Below, piece after piece: positions 41,371 through 51,522 of a stretch of 64,000 nt of DNA. This DNA comes from Streptomyces sp. ICC1 (lineage in GTDB: Bacteria > Actinomycetota > Actinomycetes > Streptomycetales > Streptomycetaceae): positions 3,996,267-4,060,266 of the forward strand of contig NZ_CP030287.1 of NCBI RefSeq assembly GCF_003287935.1. The letters run 5' to 3'. A program made the position numbers and the translations under genes. The notes under the pieces were generated by a model. It was not told where the DNA came from, made no database searches, and saw nothing but the letters and a program-made list of their open reading frames with translations. Numbering within the stretch: position 1 is the stretch's first letter; each line of letters begins with the position of its first letter.

Positions 41371-41751
41371 ATGAGTACGTCCTCCCTCGATCCCGCCATC
41401 GCCGCCCGCCTCAAGCGCTCCGCGGACGGTCTGGTCCCGGCCATCGCCCAGCAGTACGACACCGGTGAGGTGCTCATGCTCGGCTGGATGGACGACGAGG
41501 CCCTGCACCGCACCCTGACCACCGGCCGCTGCACGTACTGGTCGCGCAGCCGCCGGGAGTACTGGGTGAAGGGCGACACCTCCGGCCACTTCCAGCACGT
41601 GAAGTCCGTCGCGCTCGACTGCGACGCCGACACCCTGCTCGTTCGGGTGGACCAGGTGGGGGCGGCCTGCCACACCGGCGCCCGGACGTGTTTCGATGCG
41701 GACGTCCTGCCCCTGGCCGGTTCCGCCGGCCCCACGGCCGAAGCCGAATAG
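41371..41751 (+). CDS. hisI: Phosphoribosyl-AMP cyclohydrolase
   Basis: 126 residues from ATG 41371; ATG 41362 adds three residues. HisI opens the purine ring of PR-AMP in the third step of histidine synthesis. Motifs: [36 protein letters not shown], the Mg2+-binding CDCDADTLL, and Zn2+ cysteines in [13 protein letters not shown]. The HisE domain is absent, as usual in actinobacteria. It is separated from the main his operon by MFS and TIGR03085 genes and leads into trpE, 15 bp downstream. Confidence 0.96.
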   Translation: MSTSSLDPAIAARLKRSADGLVPAIAQQYDTGEVLMLGWMDDEALHRTLTTGRCTYWSRSRREYWVKGDTSGHFQHVKSVALDCDADTLLVRVDQVGAACHTGARTCFDADVLPLAGSAGPTAEAE

Positions 41752-41766
41752 GTAAGGTGCCACGCA

Positions 41767-43257
41767 ATGGATCTTGAGACGTTCCGCAAGCTCGCGGCCG
41801 ACCGCCGCGTCATCCCCGTGAGCCGCAAGCTGCTGGCGGACGGGGACACGCCCGTCGGGCTCTACCGCAAGCTGGCCGCCGAACGTCCTGGGACGTTTCT
41901 GCTGGAGTCCGCGGAGAACGGCCGCTCCTGGTCGCGCTACTCCTTCGTCGGCGTCCGCAGCGCCTCCACCCTGACCGTCCGGGACGGCCAGGCCCACTGG
42001 ATCGGCACGCCGCCCGTCGGCGTCCCCACCTCGGGCGACCCCCTGGAGGCCCTGCGGCAGACCGTGGAGGCCCTGCACACCCCCCGCGACCTGTCCTCCG
42101 GCATGCCGCCCTTCACCGGCGGCATGGTCGGCTACCTCGGCTACGACATCGTGCGCCGCCTGGAGCGGATCGGCGAGCACACCGAGGACGATCTGCGGCT
42201 GCCCGAGCTGACGATGCTGCTCACCTCGGACCTGGCGGTCCTGGACCACTGGGACGGCACCGTCCTGCTCATCGCCAACGCGATCAACCACAACGACCTC
42301 GACGCGGGCGTCGACGAGGCGCACGCGGACGCCGTCGCCCGGCTCGACGCGATGGAGGCCGACCTCGCGCGGCCCGCCCCGTACGCCCCGATGCCGCTGC
42401 CCGACGCGGAACTCCCGGAGTTCTCCGCCCTCTGGGGCGGCGAGAAGTACCAGGCCGCCGTCGAGGAGGTCAAGGAGCGGATCCGGGCCGGCGAGGCCTT
42501 CCAGGTGGTGCCCTCGCAGCGGTTCGAGACCCCCTGCAAGGCCTCCGCGCTCGACGTGTACCGGGTGCTGCGGGCCACCAACCCGTCCCCGTACATGTAC
42601 CTCTTCCGCTTCGAGAACGGCTTCGACGTGGTCGGGTCCAGCCCCGAGGCGCTGGTCAAGGTCGAGGACGGCCGGGCCATGGTCCACCCCATCGCCGGCA
42701 CCCGGCACCGGGGCGCCACCCCGCAGCAGGACAACGACCTCGCCGAAGAGCTGCTGGCGGACCCCAAGGAGCGTGCCGAGCACCTCATGCTCGTCGACCT
42801 GGGCCGCAACGACCTGGGCCGGGTCTGCGAGCCGGGCTCCGTCGAGGTCGTCGACTTCATGAGCATCGAGCGGTACTCGCACGTCATGCACATCGTCTCC
42901 ACGGTGACGGGCCGCGTCGCCGAGGGCAAGACCGCCTTCGACGTGCTCACCGCCTGCTTCCCGGCCGGCACCCTGTCCGGCGCGCCCAAGCCGCGCGCCA
43001 TGCAGATCATCGAGGAGCTGGAGCCCACCCGCCGCGGTCTGTACGGGGGCTGCGTCGGCTACCTCGACTTCGCCGGGGACTCCGACACCGCCATCGCCAT
43101 CCGCACCGCGCTGCTGCGCGACGGGAAGGCGTACGTCCAGGCGGGCGCCGGGGTCGTCGCGGACTCGGTGCCCGAGCTGGAGGACGCCGAGTGCCGCAAC
43201 AAGGCCGCCGCGGTGCTGCGCGCGGTGGGAGCGGCGAACCGCCTCCACGGCGCCTGA
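41767..43257 (+). CDS. trpE: Anthranilate synthase component I
   Basis: 496 residues from ATG 41767. Converts chorismate to anthranilate with ammonia from TrpG, which is not encoded here. Motifs: [18 protein letters not shown] (Trp feedback-site region), [58 protein letters not shown] and [10 protein letters not shown]. Full length. No leader peptide rich in Trp codons precedes it. Transcription is probably shared with hisI. Confidence 0.96.
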   Translation: MDLETFRKLAADRRVIPVSRKLLADGDTPVGLYRKLAAERPGTFLLESAENGRSWSRYSFVGVRSASTLTVRDGQAHWIGTPPVGVPTSGDPLEALRQTVEALHTPRDLSSGMPPFTGGMVGYLGYDIVRRLERIGEHTEDDLRLPELTMLLTSDLAVLDHWDGTVLLIANAINHNDLDAGVDEAHADAVARLDAMEADLARPAPYAPMPLPDAELPEFSALWGGEKYQAAVEEVKERIRAGEAFQVVPSQRFETPCKASALDVYRVLRATNPSPYMYLFRFENGFDVVGSSPEALVKVEDGRAMVHPIAGTRHRGATPQQDNDLAEELLADPKERAEHLMLVDLGRNDLGRVCEPGSVEVVDFMSIERYSHVMHIVSTVTGRVAEGKTAFDVLTACFPAGTLSGAPKPRAMQIIEELEPTRRGLYGGCVGYLDFAGDSDTAIAIRTALLRDGKAYVQAGAGVVADSVPELEDAECRNKAAAVLRAVGAANRLHGA

Positions 43258-43280
43258 GCGGGTAGGGGATAGTGGGGTGC

Positions 43281-43955
43281 GTGAGTGCCGTGCCCCAGCC
43301 CCGAACCGACCCTTCCGACGCCGCCCCCGGACCCGATCCCGATACCGGGAGGGACCAGGGGGCCGGCCGCCGCAGTGTGGCCGTCGCCCTGCTGCTCGGC
43401 ACGCTCGGTGCCACCGTCGTCCTGCTCGCCTCCGGCCGCGTCTGGGCCCGGGGCGTGGCCGCCGTCGGCGGCGGCTCGCTGCCGCTGAGCGCCGACGGGC
43501 GGGCCGTCACCGGCCTGCCGGCCGCCCTGGCCATCGTGGGCCTGGCGGCCCTGGTGGCCGTCTTCGCCGTCCGGGGCAAGAGCCGGCTGCTGGTGTCGGC
43601 GCTGCTGGCGCTGAGCGGCCTGGGCGCGGGAGCGGCCGCGCTGGCCAACGCCGACGGGCGCCGGGCCCTGGACGCGGAGGCGGCCCGTACGACGGCCGAC
43701 ACCGCCGCGCACGTGGCCGGCCTGACCCAGACGGCGTGGCCCTACGTGACGGCCGCCGGAGCGGCGCTGATCCTGCTGGCGGGGCTGCTGGCCCTGCGGT
43801 TCGGCCGCGCCTGGCCCGCCATGGGCGGCCGCTACGAGCGCGACGGCACCGCCCGGCCCCGAAAGACGGCCGTGGTGGACCCGGACCGGCCCGAGGACTT
43901 GTGGAAGGCTCTGGACCGGGGCGAGGACCCGACCGGCCGGGACAAGGGCCTCTAG
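43281..43955 (+). CDS. TIGR02234 trp-region membrane protein
   Basis: 224 residues from GTG 43281. Four hydrophobic helices: SVAVALLLGTLGATVVLLASG, LPAALAIVGLAALVAVFAV, LLVSALLALSGLGAGAAALA, AWPYVTAAGAALILLAGLLAL, and a polar tail with DPDRPEDLWKALDRGEDPT. This is TIGR02234, a conserved hypothetical membrane protein that in actinobacteria sits between trpE and trpC. Its link with tryptophan synthesis is positional. Confidence 0.88.
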   Translation: MSAVPQPRTDPSDAAPGPDPDTGRDQGAGRRSVAVALLLGTLGATVVLLASGRVWARGVAAVGGGSLPLSADGRAVTGLPAALAIVGLAALVAVFAVRGKSRLLVSALLALSGLGAGAAALANADGRRALDAEAARTTADTAAHVAGLTQTAWPYVTAAGAALILLAGLLALRFGRAWPAMGGRYERDGTARPRKTAVVDPDRPEDLWKALDRGEDPTGRDKGL

Positions 43956-44111
43956 GGACCCGCACCCCCGGACCGGCCCGGGGACCCGACCGGGACGGCC
44001 GGACGGACCCCGTGAACTCCGCTGCCACCTGGTGCGGGACAATGACCACCGAGCGTTCGACACAGCACGTGCGGCGTGCGACAGAGCACCCCCGAGTACG
44101 AGGAGCAACTC

Positions 44112-44363
44112 ATGGCGGGCACTAGCCACGGACACACCCCGGCCGCCTGGACCGGTGTCATCATCGCCTTCATCGGCTTCTGCGTCTCCGGCGCCTTCAT
44201 GGTGCTGGCGAACCCGCTGGGCTTCTGGGCCGGCCTCGTCGTCGTCGTGCTCGGCGGTGTCGTGGGCATGGCGATGAGGGCCGCGGGCATGGGTGCGCCG
44301 AAGGCCACCCACACCGACCTTTCCGAGGTCATCGCGGCGAACCGCCTCGCCGCCAAGGTCTGA
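44112..44363 (+). CDS. HGxxPAAW family protein
   Basis: 83 residues from ATG 44112, with GAGGAG eight bases upstream. The N-terminal SHGHTPAAW is the name-giving motif; two hydrophobic helices follow (TGVIIAFIGFCVSGAFMVLA and GFWAGLVVVVLGGVVGMAMRA). The C-terminal stretch (TDLSEVIAANRLAAKV) is polar. Actinobacterial family of unknown role. A terminator follows, ending this transcript. Confidence 0.88.
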   Translation: MAGTSHGHTPAAWTGVIIAFIGFCVSGAFMVLANPLGFWAGLVVVVLGGVVGMAMRAAGMGAPKATHTDLSEVIAANRLAAKV

Positions 44364-44380
44364 TCCGGGCGCGGGTTTCG

Positions 44381-44410
44381 AAAGGCGCGGCCCGTCGGGC
44401 TGCGCCTTTT
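44381..44410 (+). terminator. Rho-independent terminator after the HGxxPAAW gene
   Basis: AAAGGCGCGGCCC (44381-44393) pairs with GGGCTGCGCCTTT (44397-44409) around a GTC loop with one mismatch, then T. Classic U-tract terminator 17 bp after the stop; just 4 bp before the next start. Confidence 0.88.
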
Positions 44411-44413
44411 GTC

Positions 44414-44908
44414 ATGAGCGGAGAGAATCAGCAGGTGGACGCCTCTCGCACTTCCGACCTCGCGCCGCCGGTGCCGTCCCCGGCGCCCGCGGAGCCCGCC
44501 GCGCCCGTCTCCCGGGTCCGGCGGCTGGCCGCCCCGGCGCTCACCCTGGCCGGGGCCGCCGCGGCCCTCGCGTACGTGGGCACCGTGGATCCGAACGAGC
44601 CCGGCCACTACCCGGTCTGCCCGCTGTTCCGGCTGTCCGGGGTCCTGTGCCCCGGGTGCGGCGGGCTGCGCAGCGCGCACGCGTTCGCCCACGGCGATCT
44701 GGTGACGGCTCTCGGGGCGAATGCCCTGGCGGTCGCCGGCTACTTCGTCTTCGCGGGATTCATGGTGCTGTGGCTGGTGCGCGCGGTGCGCGGCCGACCG
44801 GGCCCCAGGTTCGCCGTGAAGCCCGCGTACTGGTGGGGGATCGGTGCGGTGGCCCTCGTCTTCTCGGTGGTCCGCAACCTCCCTCTGGGGTCCTTCCTGG
44901 CCCCCTGA
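44414..44908 (+). CDS. DUF2752 membrane protein
   Basis: 164 residues from ATG 44414. After a Pro/Ala-rich leader, helices [39 protein letters not shown] and YWWGIGAVALVFSVV. The family motif is CPLFRLSGVLCPGCGGLRSAHAFAHGD, with its conserved CPxCG Cys pair and Arg. DUF2752 proteins are widespread, function unknown. Separated from upstream by a terminator and from trpC by 162 bp. Confidence 0.9.
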   Translation: MSGENQQVDASRTSDLAPPVPSPAPAEPAAPVSRVRRLAAPALTLAGAAAALAYVGTVDPNEPGHYPVCPLFRLSGVLCPGCGGLRSAHAFAHGDLVTALGANALAVAGYFVFAGFMVLWLVRAVRGRPGPRFAVKPAYWWGIGAVALVFSVVRNLPLGSFLAP

Positions 44909-44989
44909 CCTGCGGGTGAAGGTGCGATTCCACATGTCCACCCAATGGGACGCCGTCAACCGCGTGCGGAGGGCAAGGCGTCCTGCGGA

Positions 44990-45033
44990 TACCATTTGAA
45001 GTGCTGACCTTGCAGTTGTACGTGTCTGCAAGG
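44990..45033 (+). promoter_or_regulatory. trpC promoter region with leader inverted repeat
   Basis: TACCAT (44990-44995) is a plausible -10. Starting ~13 bp downstream, CCTTGCAG (45008-45015) and CTGCAAGG (45026-45033) form a perfect 8-bp inverted repeat around TTGTACGTGT. The repeat is in the expected 5' leader, 37 bp before the trpC start, and may be an operator or an RNA hairpin. No Trp-codon leader peptide was found. Confidence 0.5.
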
Positions 45034-45070
45034 CGGCCGACCGTCATCGACCCGGAAGGGGGCCGCTCGC

Positions 45071-45880
45071 GTGAGTGTGCTCGACGAGATCATCGAAGGG
45101 GTCCGCGAAGACCTTGCCGAACGGCAGGCTCGCGTCAGCCTCGACGAGCTCAAGGAGCGTGCCGCCAAGGCGCCCCAGGCCAAGGACGGCGTCGCTGCCC
45201 TGCGCGGCGACAGCGTCAAGGTGATCTGCGAGGTCAAGCGCTCCAGCCCGTCAAAGGGTGCGCTGGCAGCCATCGCGGATCCGGCCGCGCTCGCCGCCGA
45301 CTACGAGGCGGGCGGTGCGGCCATCATCTCGGTCCTCACCGAGCAGCGCCGTTTCGGCGGCTCGCTGGCCGACCTGGAGGCCGTCCGCGCCCGCGTGGAC
45401 ATCCCGATCCTGCGCAAGGACTTCATCGTCACGGCGTACCAGCTGTGGGAGGCCCGCGCCTACGGCGCCGACCTCGTGCTGCTGATCGTCGCGGCCCTGG
45501 AGCAGGAGGCCCTCGTCTCCCTCATCGAGCGGGCCGAGTCCATCGGCCTCACCCCGCTCGTCGAGGTCCACGACGAGGAGGAGATCGAGCGTGCGGTCGC
45601 GGCGGGCGCCAAGATCATCGGCGTCAACGCCCGCAACCTGAAGGACCTCAAGGTCGACCGCTCCACTTTCGAGCGGATCGTCGGCGAGATCCCGGCCCAC
45701 ATCGTCAAGGTCGCCGAATCCGGCATCCGCGGGCCCCACGACCTGATCGCCTACGCCAACGAGGGCGCGGACGCCGTCCTCGTCGGGGAGTCCCTGGTGA
45801 CCGGCCGCGACCCGAAGGCGGCCGTGGCCGACCTCGTCGCCGCCGGTGCGCACCCCGCCCTGCGCCACGGGCGGAGCTGA
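45071..45880 (+). CDS. trpC: Indole-3-glycerol phosphate synthase
   Basis: 269 residues from GTG 45071. Closes CdRP to indole-glycerol phosphate. Motifs: the catalytic Lys in [33 protein letters not shown] (catalytic Lys and Asp), LVEVHDEEE (Glu), [13 protein letters not shown], and [11 protein letters not shown]. Monofunctional; no TrpF fused, consistent with PriA supplying that activity. The gene is followed by trpM at 9 bp. Confidence 0.97.
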   Translation: MSVLDEIIEGVREDLAERQARVSLDELKERAAKAPQAKDGVAALRGDSVKVICEVKRSSPSKGALAAIADPAALAADYEAGGAAIISVLTEQRRFGGSLADLEAVRARVDIPILRKDFIVTAYQLWEARAYGADLVLLIVAALEQEALVSLIERAESIGLTPLVEVHDEEEIERAVAAGAKIIGVNARNLKDLKVDRSTFERIVGEIPAHIVKVAESGIRGPHDLIAYANEGADAVLVGESLVTGRDPKAAVADLVAAGAHPALRHGRS

Positions 45881-45889
45881 CCCGCACCC

Positions 45890-46099
45890 ATGGTCAACGA
45901 CCGCCCCTCCGTCCGCACCCGGCCCGGCTCGCGCCTGGCCGGAGTGCCGACGGCGCACGCGCCCCTGGCGCGCGGCTGCCGCCCCCGCGGCTGCCGCGCC
46001 CCGGCCCGGCGCGTGCACGGGCGGCGGGTCCGGTACGTGATCGGCTCCGAGCCCGGCCAGGTCAACGGCATGCGATGGCGACCCGGAGTCGCGTCGTAA
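45890..46099 (+). CDS. trpM: TrpM, small Trp-pathway modulator
   Basis: 69 residues from ATG 45890, between trpC and trpB, the place of the small gene called trpX or trpM in Streptomyces trpCXBA. The product is very basic and Arg/Pro-rich, with Cys residues ([17 protein letters not shown]) and the tail [20 protein letters not shown]. In S. coelicolor, TrpM is reported to modulate tryptophan production and differentiation, possibly by protein contact. Identification rests on position and size; sequence detail not checked. Confidence 0.65.
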   Translation: MVNDRPSVRTRPGSRLAGVPTAHAPLARGCRPRGCRAPARRVHGRRVRYVIGSEPGQVNGMRWRPGVAS

Positions 46100-46114
46100 G
46101 GAGGCCGCCCCGAA

Positions 46115-46133
46115 CGGTGTACGTCGTACACCG
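46115..46133 (+). promoter_or_regulatory. Perfect 19-bp palindrome upstream of trpB
   Basis: CGGTGTACGTCGTACACCG has 9-bp arms around a single T, 163 bp before the trpB start and 15 bp after the trpM stop. It shares a TGTACGT core with the inverted repeat upstream of trpC. It may be a repressor site or a processing hairpin. Confidence 0.55.
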
Positions 46134-46296
46134 CGCCCGTCGGTCGCCCCCTCACGGCCTGCCGCCCGAGCCGCCGGCTCCGGCGCGGGCCGCCCCGTAC
46201 CGCACGTCGCACGCGCCCCAGCGGGGTGTGCGCTCCGCGGGCGGGCGGCGCAATACGGTGAAGACATCCGCGTCGCATCCGTAGGAGTACCTGGGC

Positions 46297-47549
<1,253 letters not shown>

Positions 47550-47553
<4 letters not shown>

Positions 47554-48362
47554 GCGGCACCATCGAACTCCTCTCGGCCACGCTCGCCAAGGCGAAGTCC
47601 GAGGACCGCGCGGCCCTCGTCGCCTACCTCCCGGCGGGCTTCCCGACCGTGGACGGGGCCATCGAGGCCGTCAAGGCCGTCATCGCCGGCGGCGCCGACA
47701 TCGTCGAGATCGGCCTCCCGCACAGCGACCCGGTCCTGGACGGCGCGATCATCCAGACCGCCGACGACATCGCCCTGCGCGGCGGGGTCAAGATCGCCGA
47801 CACGCTGCGCACCGTCCGCGAGGCGCACGAGGCGACCGGCGCCCCGATCCTGGTCATGACGTACTGGAACCCCATCGACCGCTACGGCGTCGAGCGGTTC
47901 ACCGCCGAGCTCGCCGCGGCCGGCGGCGCGGGCTGCATCCTGCCCGACCTGCCGGTCCAGGAGTCCGCGCTGTGGCGCGAGCACGCGGCCAAGCACGGTC
48001 TCGCGACCGTCTTCGTCGTGGCCCCCAGCAGCAAGGACGAGCGCCTGGCCACCATCACGGCGGCCGGCTCCGGCTTCGTCTACGCCGCGTCCCTCATGGG
48101 TGTCACCGGCACCCGCGAGTCGGTCGGCAACCAGGCGGCCGACCTGGTCCGCCGCACCCGCGCCACCAGCGAACTGCCGGTCTGCGTCGGCCTCGGAGTC
48201 TCCAACGCCGCCCAGGCCAAGGAGGTCGCCGGCTTCGCCGACGGGGTGATCGTCGGCTCCGCCTTCGTGAAGCTGCTGCTGGACGCGCCGGACCTGCCCG
48301 CCGGGCTGGCCGCCGTGAAGGCACTGGCGGGCGAGCTCGCGGAGGGCGTCCGCAGGAGCTGA
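47550..48362 (+). CDS. trpA: Tryptophan synthase alpha chain
   Basis: 270 residues from GTG 47550. Cleaves indole-glycerol phosphate; indole is channelled to TrpB. Catalytic Glu in [14 protein letters not shown], catalytic Asp in [10 protein letters not shown], and the phosphate loop SLMGVTGTR and [14 protein letters not shown]. Full length. Last gene of the trp operon; a terminator follows. Confidence 0.97.
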
Positions 48363-48445
48363 CGACGCGGCTCCGGCCGGGTCGCGTTCGATCGACAACA
48401 CGGACCCCTGAGCGGGTTCCGTAGCCCGATCGGGTGGAAGTGGGG

Positions 48446-48480
48446 GCAGGGAGGCACGAGAGTGCCTCCCTGCTTCGTTT
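48446..48480 (+). terminator. Terminator after trpA
   Basis: GCAGGGAGGCAC (48446-48457) and GTGCCTCCCTGC (48462-48473) form a perfect 12-bp stem with a GAGA loop, followed by TTCGTTT. It closes the trpC-trpM-trpB-trpA unit 84 bp after the trpA stop. Confidence 0.88.
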
Positions 48481-48488
48481 GGCCGAAC

Positions 48489-49499
48489 GTGAGCGACATG
48501 AACGACGGTGCGAACCGCGATGCGACGAAACGATCGGCCCGCGAGCGACTCCAGCTGGAGCGCGAGCGGCAGAAGGCCAAGGACAAGCGCCGGCGGACCC
48601 TCGTCGTGTCGGCGGCGGTGGTCGGCGTACTCGGCCTGGCGGCCGTCGTCGGCCTGATCGCGGCGAACACGGGCAAGGGCGGCTCGTCCGCCAAGGGCGG
48701 CCCGCTGGTCGCGCCCTCCGGGGCCACCGGAACCGACGCGCTCGCCATCCAGACCGGCAAGGCCGAGGCCCCCTCCACGCTGACCGTGTGGGAGGACTTC
48801 CGCTGCCCGGCCTGCAAGGCCTTCGAGACCAACTACCGGGACACCGTCCACGAGCTGGAGGCCAAGGGGCTCCTCAAGGTCGAGTACCACCTGGTCACCC
48901 TGATCGACGGGAACATGGGCGGCAGCGGCTCGCTCAAGAGCGCCAACGCGGCGGCCTGCGCGCAGGACGCCGGAAAGTTCGCCCCGTACCACGACGTCCT
49001 CTTCGAGAACCAGCCAGAGGAGACCGATGACGCCTACGGGAAGAACGCGAAGCTGCTGGAGCTCGCCGCCAAGGTCGACGGGCTGGACACTCCGGCCTTC
49101 CGCACCTGCGTCGAGGACGGCACGCACGACAGCTGGGTGAAGAAGTCGCAGGACGCCTTCCGCACCGGCAAGTTCCGCGGCACCCCGACCGTGCTGCTCG
49201 ACGGCAAGGACATCTTCGCGGACCAGGCCAACCCGCTGACCCCGCAGAAGCTCAAGGAGAAGGTGGAGGCGGCCGGCAAGGGCGGCCCCGGCGGCGCGAA
49301 GACGTCCGCTTCCCCGTCCCCGTCCGCGTCCGCTTCGCCGTCCGCTTCGGGCTCGGCGAAGGCCTCGTCCGCCCGCTCGTCCTCCCCCTCGGCGCCGTCC
49401 TCCTCCGCTTCGGCGCGCTCGGCCGGCCGTGCGGCCTCCGGCGGGACGGGCTCCTCGGACCGGTCCCCGGACCACTCGGGGATGGTCATGGACCGCTGA
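48489..49499 (+). CDS. DsbA-like membrane-anchored thioredoxin
   Basis: 336 residues from GTG 48489 (ATG 48498 alternative). A basic N-terminus (KRSARERLQLERERQKAKDKRRR) and one helix (TLVVSAAVVGVLGLAAVVGLIA) anchor it outside the membrane. The DsbA-fold domain has the redox motif FRCPACKAFE (CPAC) and the cis-Pro loop FRGTPTVLLDG. The last 85 residues are Ser/Ala/Pro-rich, low complexity. Presumed role: oxidation or isomerisation of disulfides in secreted proteins. Confidence 0.9.
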   Translation: MSDMNDGANRDATKRSARERLQLERERQKAKDKRRRTLVVSAAVVGVLGLAAVVGLIAANTGKGGSSAKGGPLVAPSGATGTDALAIQTGKAEAPSTLTVWEDFRCPACKAFETNYRDTVHELEAKGLLKVEYHLVTLIDGNMGGSGSLKSANAAACAQDAGKFAPYHDVLFENQPEETDDAYGKNAKLLELAAKVDGLDTPAFRTCVEDGTHDSWVKKSQDAFRTGKFRGTPTVLLDGKDIFADQANPLTPQKLKEKVEAAGKGGPGGAKTSASPSPSASASPSASGSAKASSARSSSPSAPSSSASARSAGRAASGGTGSSDRSPDHSGMVMDR

Positions 49500-49577
49500 C
49501 GGCCGTCTCGATTCGGCAGCAGCTTGCCGGACGGGTTGCGGTCCCCACCGTCCGGCAAGGTAGCGTCGGGTCTTGCC

Positions 49578-50609
49578 ATGAACCTTGCCTTCATTCCCAG
49601 TCCGTCGACGGGCGTGCTCCAACTCGGGCCGATCCCGCTGCGCGGCTACGCGTTCTGCATCATCATCGGCGTCTTCGTCGCCGTCTGGCTCGGCAACAAG
49701 CGGTGGGTCGCCCGCGGCGGAAAGCCGGGCACGGTCGCGGACATCGCCGTGTGGGCGGTGCCGTTCGGCCTGGTCGGCGGTCGCCTCTACCACGTGATCA
49801 CCGACTACCAGCTCTACTTCGGCGAAGGCCGGAACTGGGTCGACGCACTCAAGATCTGGCAGGGCGGCCTCGGCATCTGGGGCGCGATCGCCCTCGGCGC
49901 CGTGGGTGCCTGGATCGGCTGCAGGCTGCGCGGCATCCCGCTGCCGGCCTGGGCCGACGCCCTGGCCCCCGGCATCGCGCTGGCCCAGGCCTGTGGACGC
50001 TGGGGCAACTGGTTCAACCAGGAGCTGTACGGCCGCGCCACCGACCTGCCGTGGGCGGTGGAGATCACCGACGGACCGAACCGGGTCGCGGGCACCTACC
50101 ACCCGACCTTCCTCTACGAGTCGCTCTGGTGCGTCGGTGTCGCCCTGCTGGTGATCTGGGCCGACCGGCGCTTCACGCTCGGACACGGGCGGGCGTTCGC
50201 CCTGTACGTCGCCGCCTACTGCGTCGGGCGCGGCTGGATCGAGTACATGCGGGTCGACGAGGCCCACCACATCCTGGGCCTGCGGCTCAACGTGTGGACC
50301 TCGATCGTGGTCTTCGTGCTGGCCGTGATCTACCTGGTGCTGTCGGCGAAGCTGCGGCCGGGCCGCGAGGAGGTCGTCGAGCCGGGTGCTGACGCCGTGG
50401 CCGGCGCCAAGGACGGGGACACCCCGACCGAGGACGGCGCGGCCGGAGACGCTGCCGAGGCGAAGTCCGGTGGAACCGAGGACGCCGGGGCCGACTCCGG
50501 AGCCGAAGCGAAGGCCGCCGGGCCTGAGGACACTGCGCCCGAGGACACCGAGCCCGAGGATGCCGAGCCGGTGGCCGACGGCAAGGCCGCCGAGGCCAAG
50601 AAGCTCTGA
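49578..50609 (+). CDS. lgt: Prolipoprotein diacylglyceryl transferase with a long acidic tail
   Basis: 343 residues from ATG 49578. Lgt transfers diacylglycerol to the lipobox Cys of prolipoproteins in the membrane. Signature GRWGNWFNQELYG, HPTFLYESLW and LRGYAFCIIIG; seven helices are visible. The Lgt core ends around residue 258; the remaining ~85 residues are Glu/Asp/Ala/Thr/Pro-rich (EDGAAGDAAEAKSGG...EDTEPEDAEP), predicted cytoplasmic and disordered. Such tails vary among streptomycetes. Convergent terminator follows. Confidence 0.95.
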   Translation: MNLAFIPSPSTGVLQLGPIPLRGYAFCIIIGVFVAVWLGNKRWVARGGKPGTVADIAVWAVPFGLVGGRLYHVITDYQLYFGEGRNWVDALKIWQGGLGIWGAIALGAVGAWIGCRLRGIPLPAWADALAPGIALAQACGRWGNWFNQELYGRATDLPWAVEITDGPNRVAGTYHPTFLYESLWCVGVALLVIWADRRFTLGHGRAFALYVAAYCVGRGWIEYMRVDEAHHILGLRLNVWTSIVVFVLAVIYLVLSAKLRPGREEVVEPGADAVAGAKDGDTPTEDGAAGDAAEAKSGGTEDAGADSGAEAKAAGPEDTAPEDTEPEDAEPVADGKAAEAKKL

Positions 50610-50627
50610 CCGGGAGGCCGGTCGAAC

Positions 50628-50668
50628 GGGAGGGGCGCCGCGCGCATGCGCGGCGCCCCTCCCGTTTT
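50628..50668. terminator. Bidirectional terminator between lgt and the CitE-like gene
   Basis: A perfect 16-bp stem (50628-50643 with 50648-50663), GGGAGGGGCGCC-type, GCAT loop, followed by GTTTT. It lies between convergent genes and should stop both. Confidence 0.9.
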
Positions 50669-50700
50669 CGCGCGGCGGCCGCACGGCCGTGTCCCCGCGG

Positions 50701-51522
50701 TCAGGACAGGACGGGCGCGTCCCGGCGGGACAGGGCGACGACCCGTTCCGCGCCGGCCAGCATCGCCGGATCGACGAAGCGGCCGTCGGGGAGGGCCACC
50801 GCGCCCGGGGTGCGCCGGGCCGCGGCCACGATCTCCTCGGCCGCCGCGACCTCGGCCGGACCGGGCAGGTAGGCCCGCTCGATCACCGGGAGCTGGCGCG
50901 GATGGATCGCCGCGCGCCCCAGGAACCCCAGCGAGCGGCCCCGGGCGCAGGAGGCGGCCAGCGCCTCCAGGTCCCGGATGTCGGGGAACACCGACTGGGC
51001 CGGCGGCGCGAGTCCGGCCGCGCGGGCGGCCACCACCACCCGCGAGCGCGGCCAGTCCAGGCCCGCCTCCGCGGTGACCCCGAGGTCGGCCCGCAGGTCC
51101 GCCTCGCCCAGGGACAGCCCGCGCAGGGCGGGGTGCGCGCGGGCGATCTCGTACGCCCGCTCCACGCCGATCGCCGATTCCAGCAGGGCGTACAGGGCCA
51201 CCCCGCCGGTGCGTTCGGCGGTGGAGACGATCTGCCCGGGCGCGGAGACCTTGGGCAGCCGCAGACCGGCCAGGCCCCGGAGCCCGGCCAGCGCGGTGAG
51301 GTCGGCGCCGCCCCACGGGGAGTTCAGGGCGTTGACGCGGACGTGGACCGGCACCGGATGGCGGGCGCCGAGCAGTTCGGCGGTGGCGGAGCGGGCGTAC
51401 TCCTTGCGGGAGGCCGACACCGCGTCCTCCAGGTCCACGATGACGGCGTCGGCCCCGGCGCGCAGCGCCTTGACGACCACCTCCGGGCGGTCGCCGGGGA
51501 CGTACAGCCAGGTCAGGATCAC
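50701..51522 (-). CDS. CoA ester lyase (CitE/HpcH-HpaI family)
   Basis: 273 residues from GTG 51522, overlapping the CoA-transferase stop by four bases. TIM-barrel motifs: LYVPGDRPEVVVKALRAGADAVIVDLEDAV, VRVNALNSPW, LRLPKVSAPGQI, YALLESAIGVERAYEIAR (the metal-binding Glu), GEADLRADLGV (Asp), GRAAIHPRQLPVIERAY. In actinobacteria, CitE-like lyases paired with class III CoA-transferases act on malyl- or citramalyl-type CoA esters. Substrate not established. Confidence 0.88.
   Translation of the reverse strand: MILTWLYVPGDRPEVVVKALRAGADAVIVDLEDAVSASRKEYARSATAELLGARHPVPVHVRVNALNSPWGGADLTALAGLRGLAGLRLPKVSAPGQIVSTAERTGGVALYALLESAIGVERAYEIARAHPALRGLSLGEADLRADLGVTAEAGLDWPRSRVVVAARAAGLAPPAQSVFPDIRDLEALAASCARGRSLGFLGRAAIHPRQLPVIERAYLPGPAEVAAAEEIVAAARRTPGAVALPDGRFVDPAMLAGAERVVALSRRDAPVLS

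Noticed and set aside
41752..45070. Trp attenuator leader peptide before trpE or trpC
   Set aside because: No short ORF with adjacent Trp codons and no mutually exclusive hairpins were found in the two leader regions.
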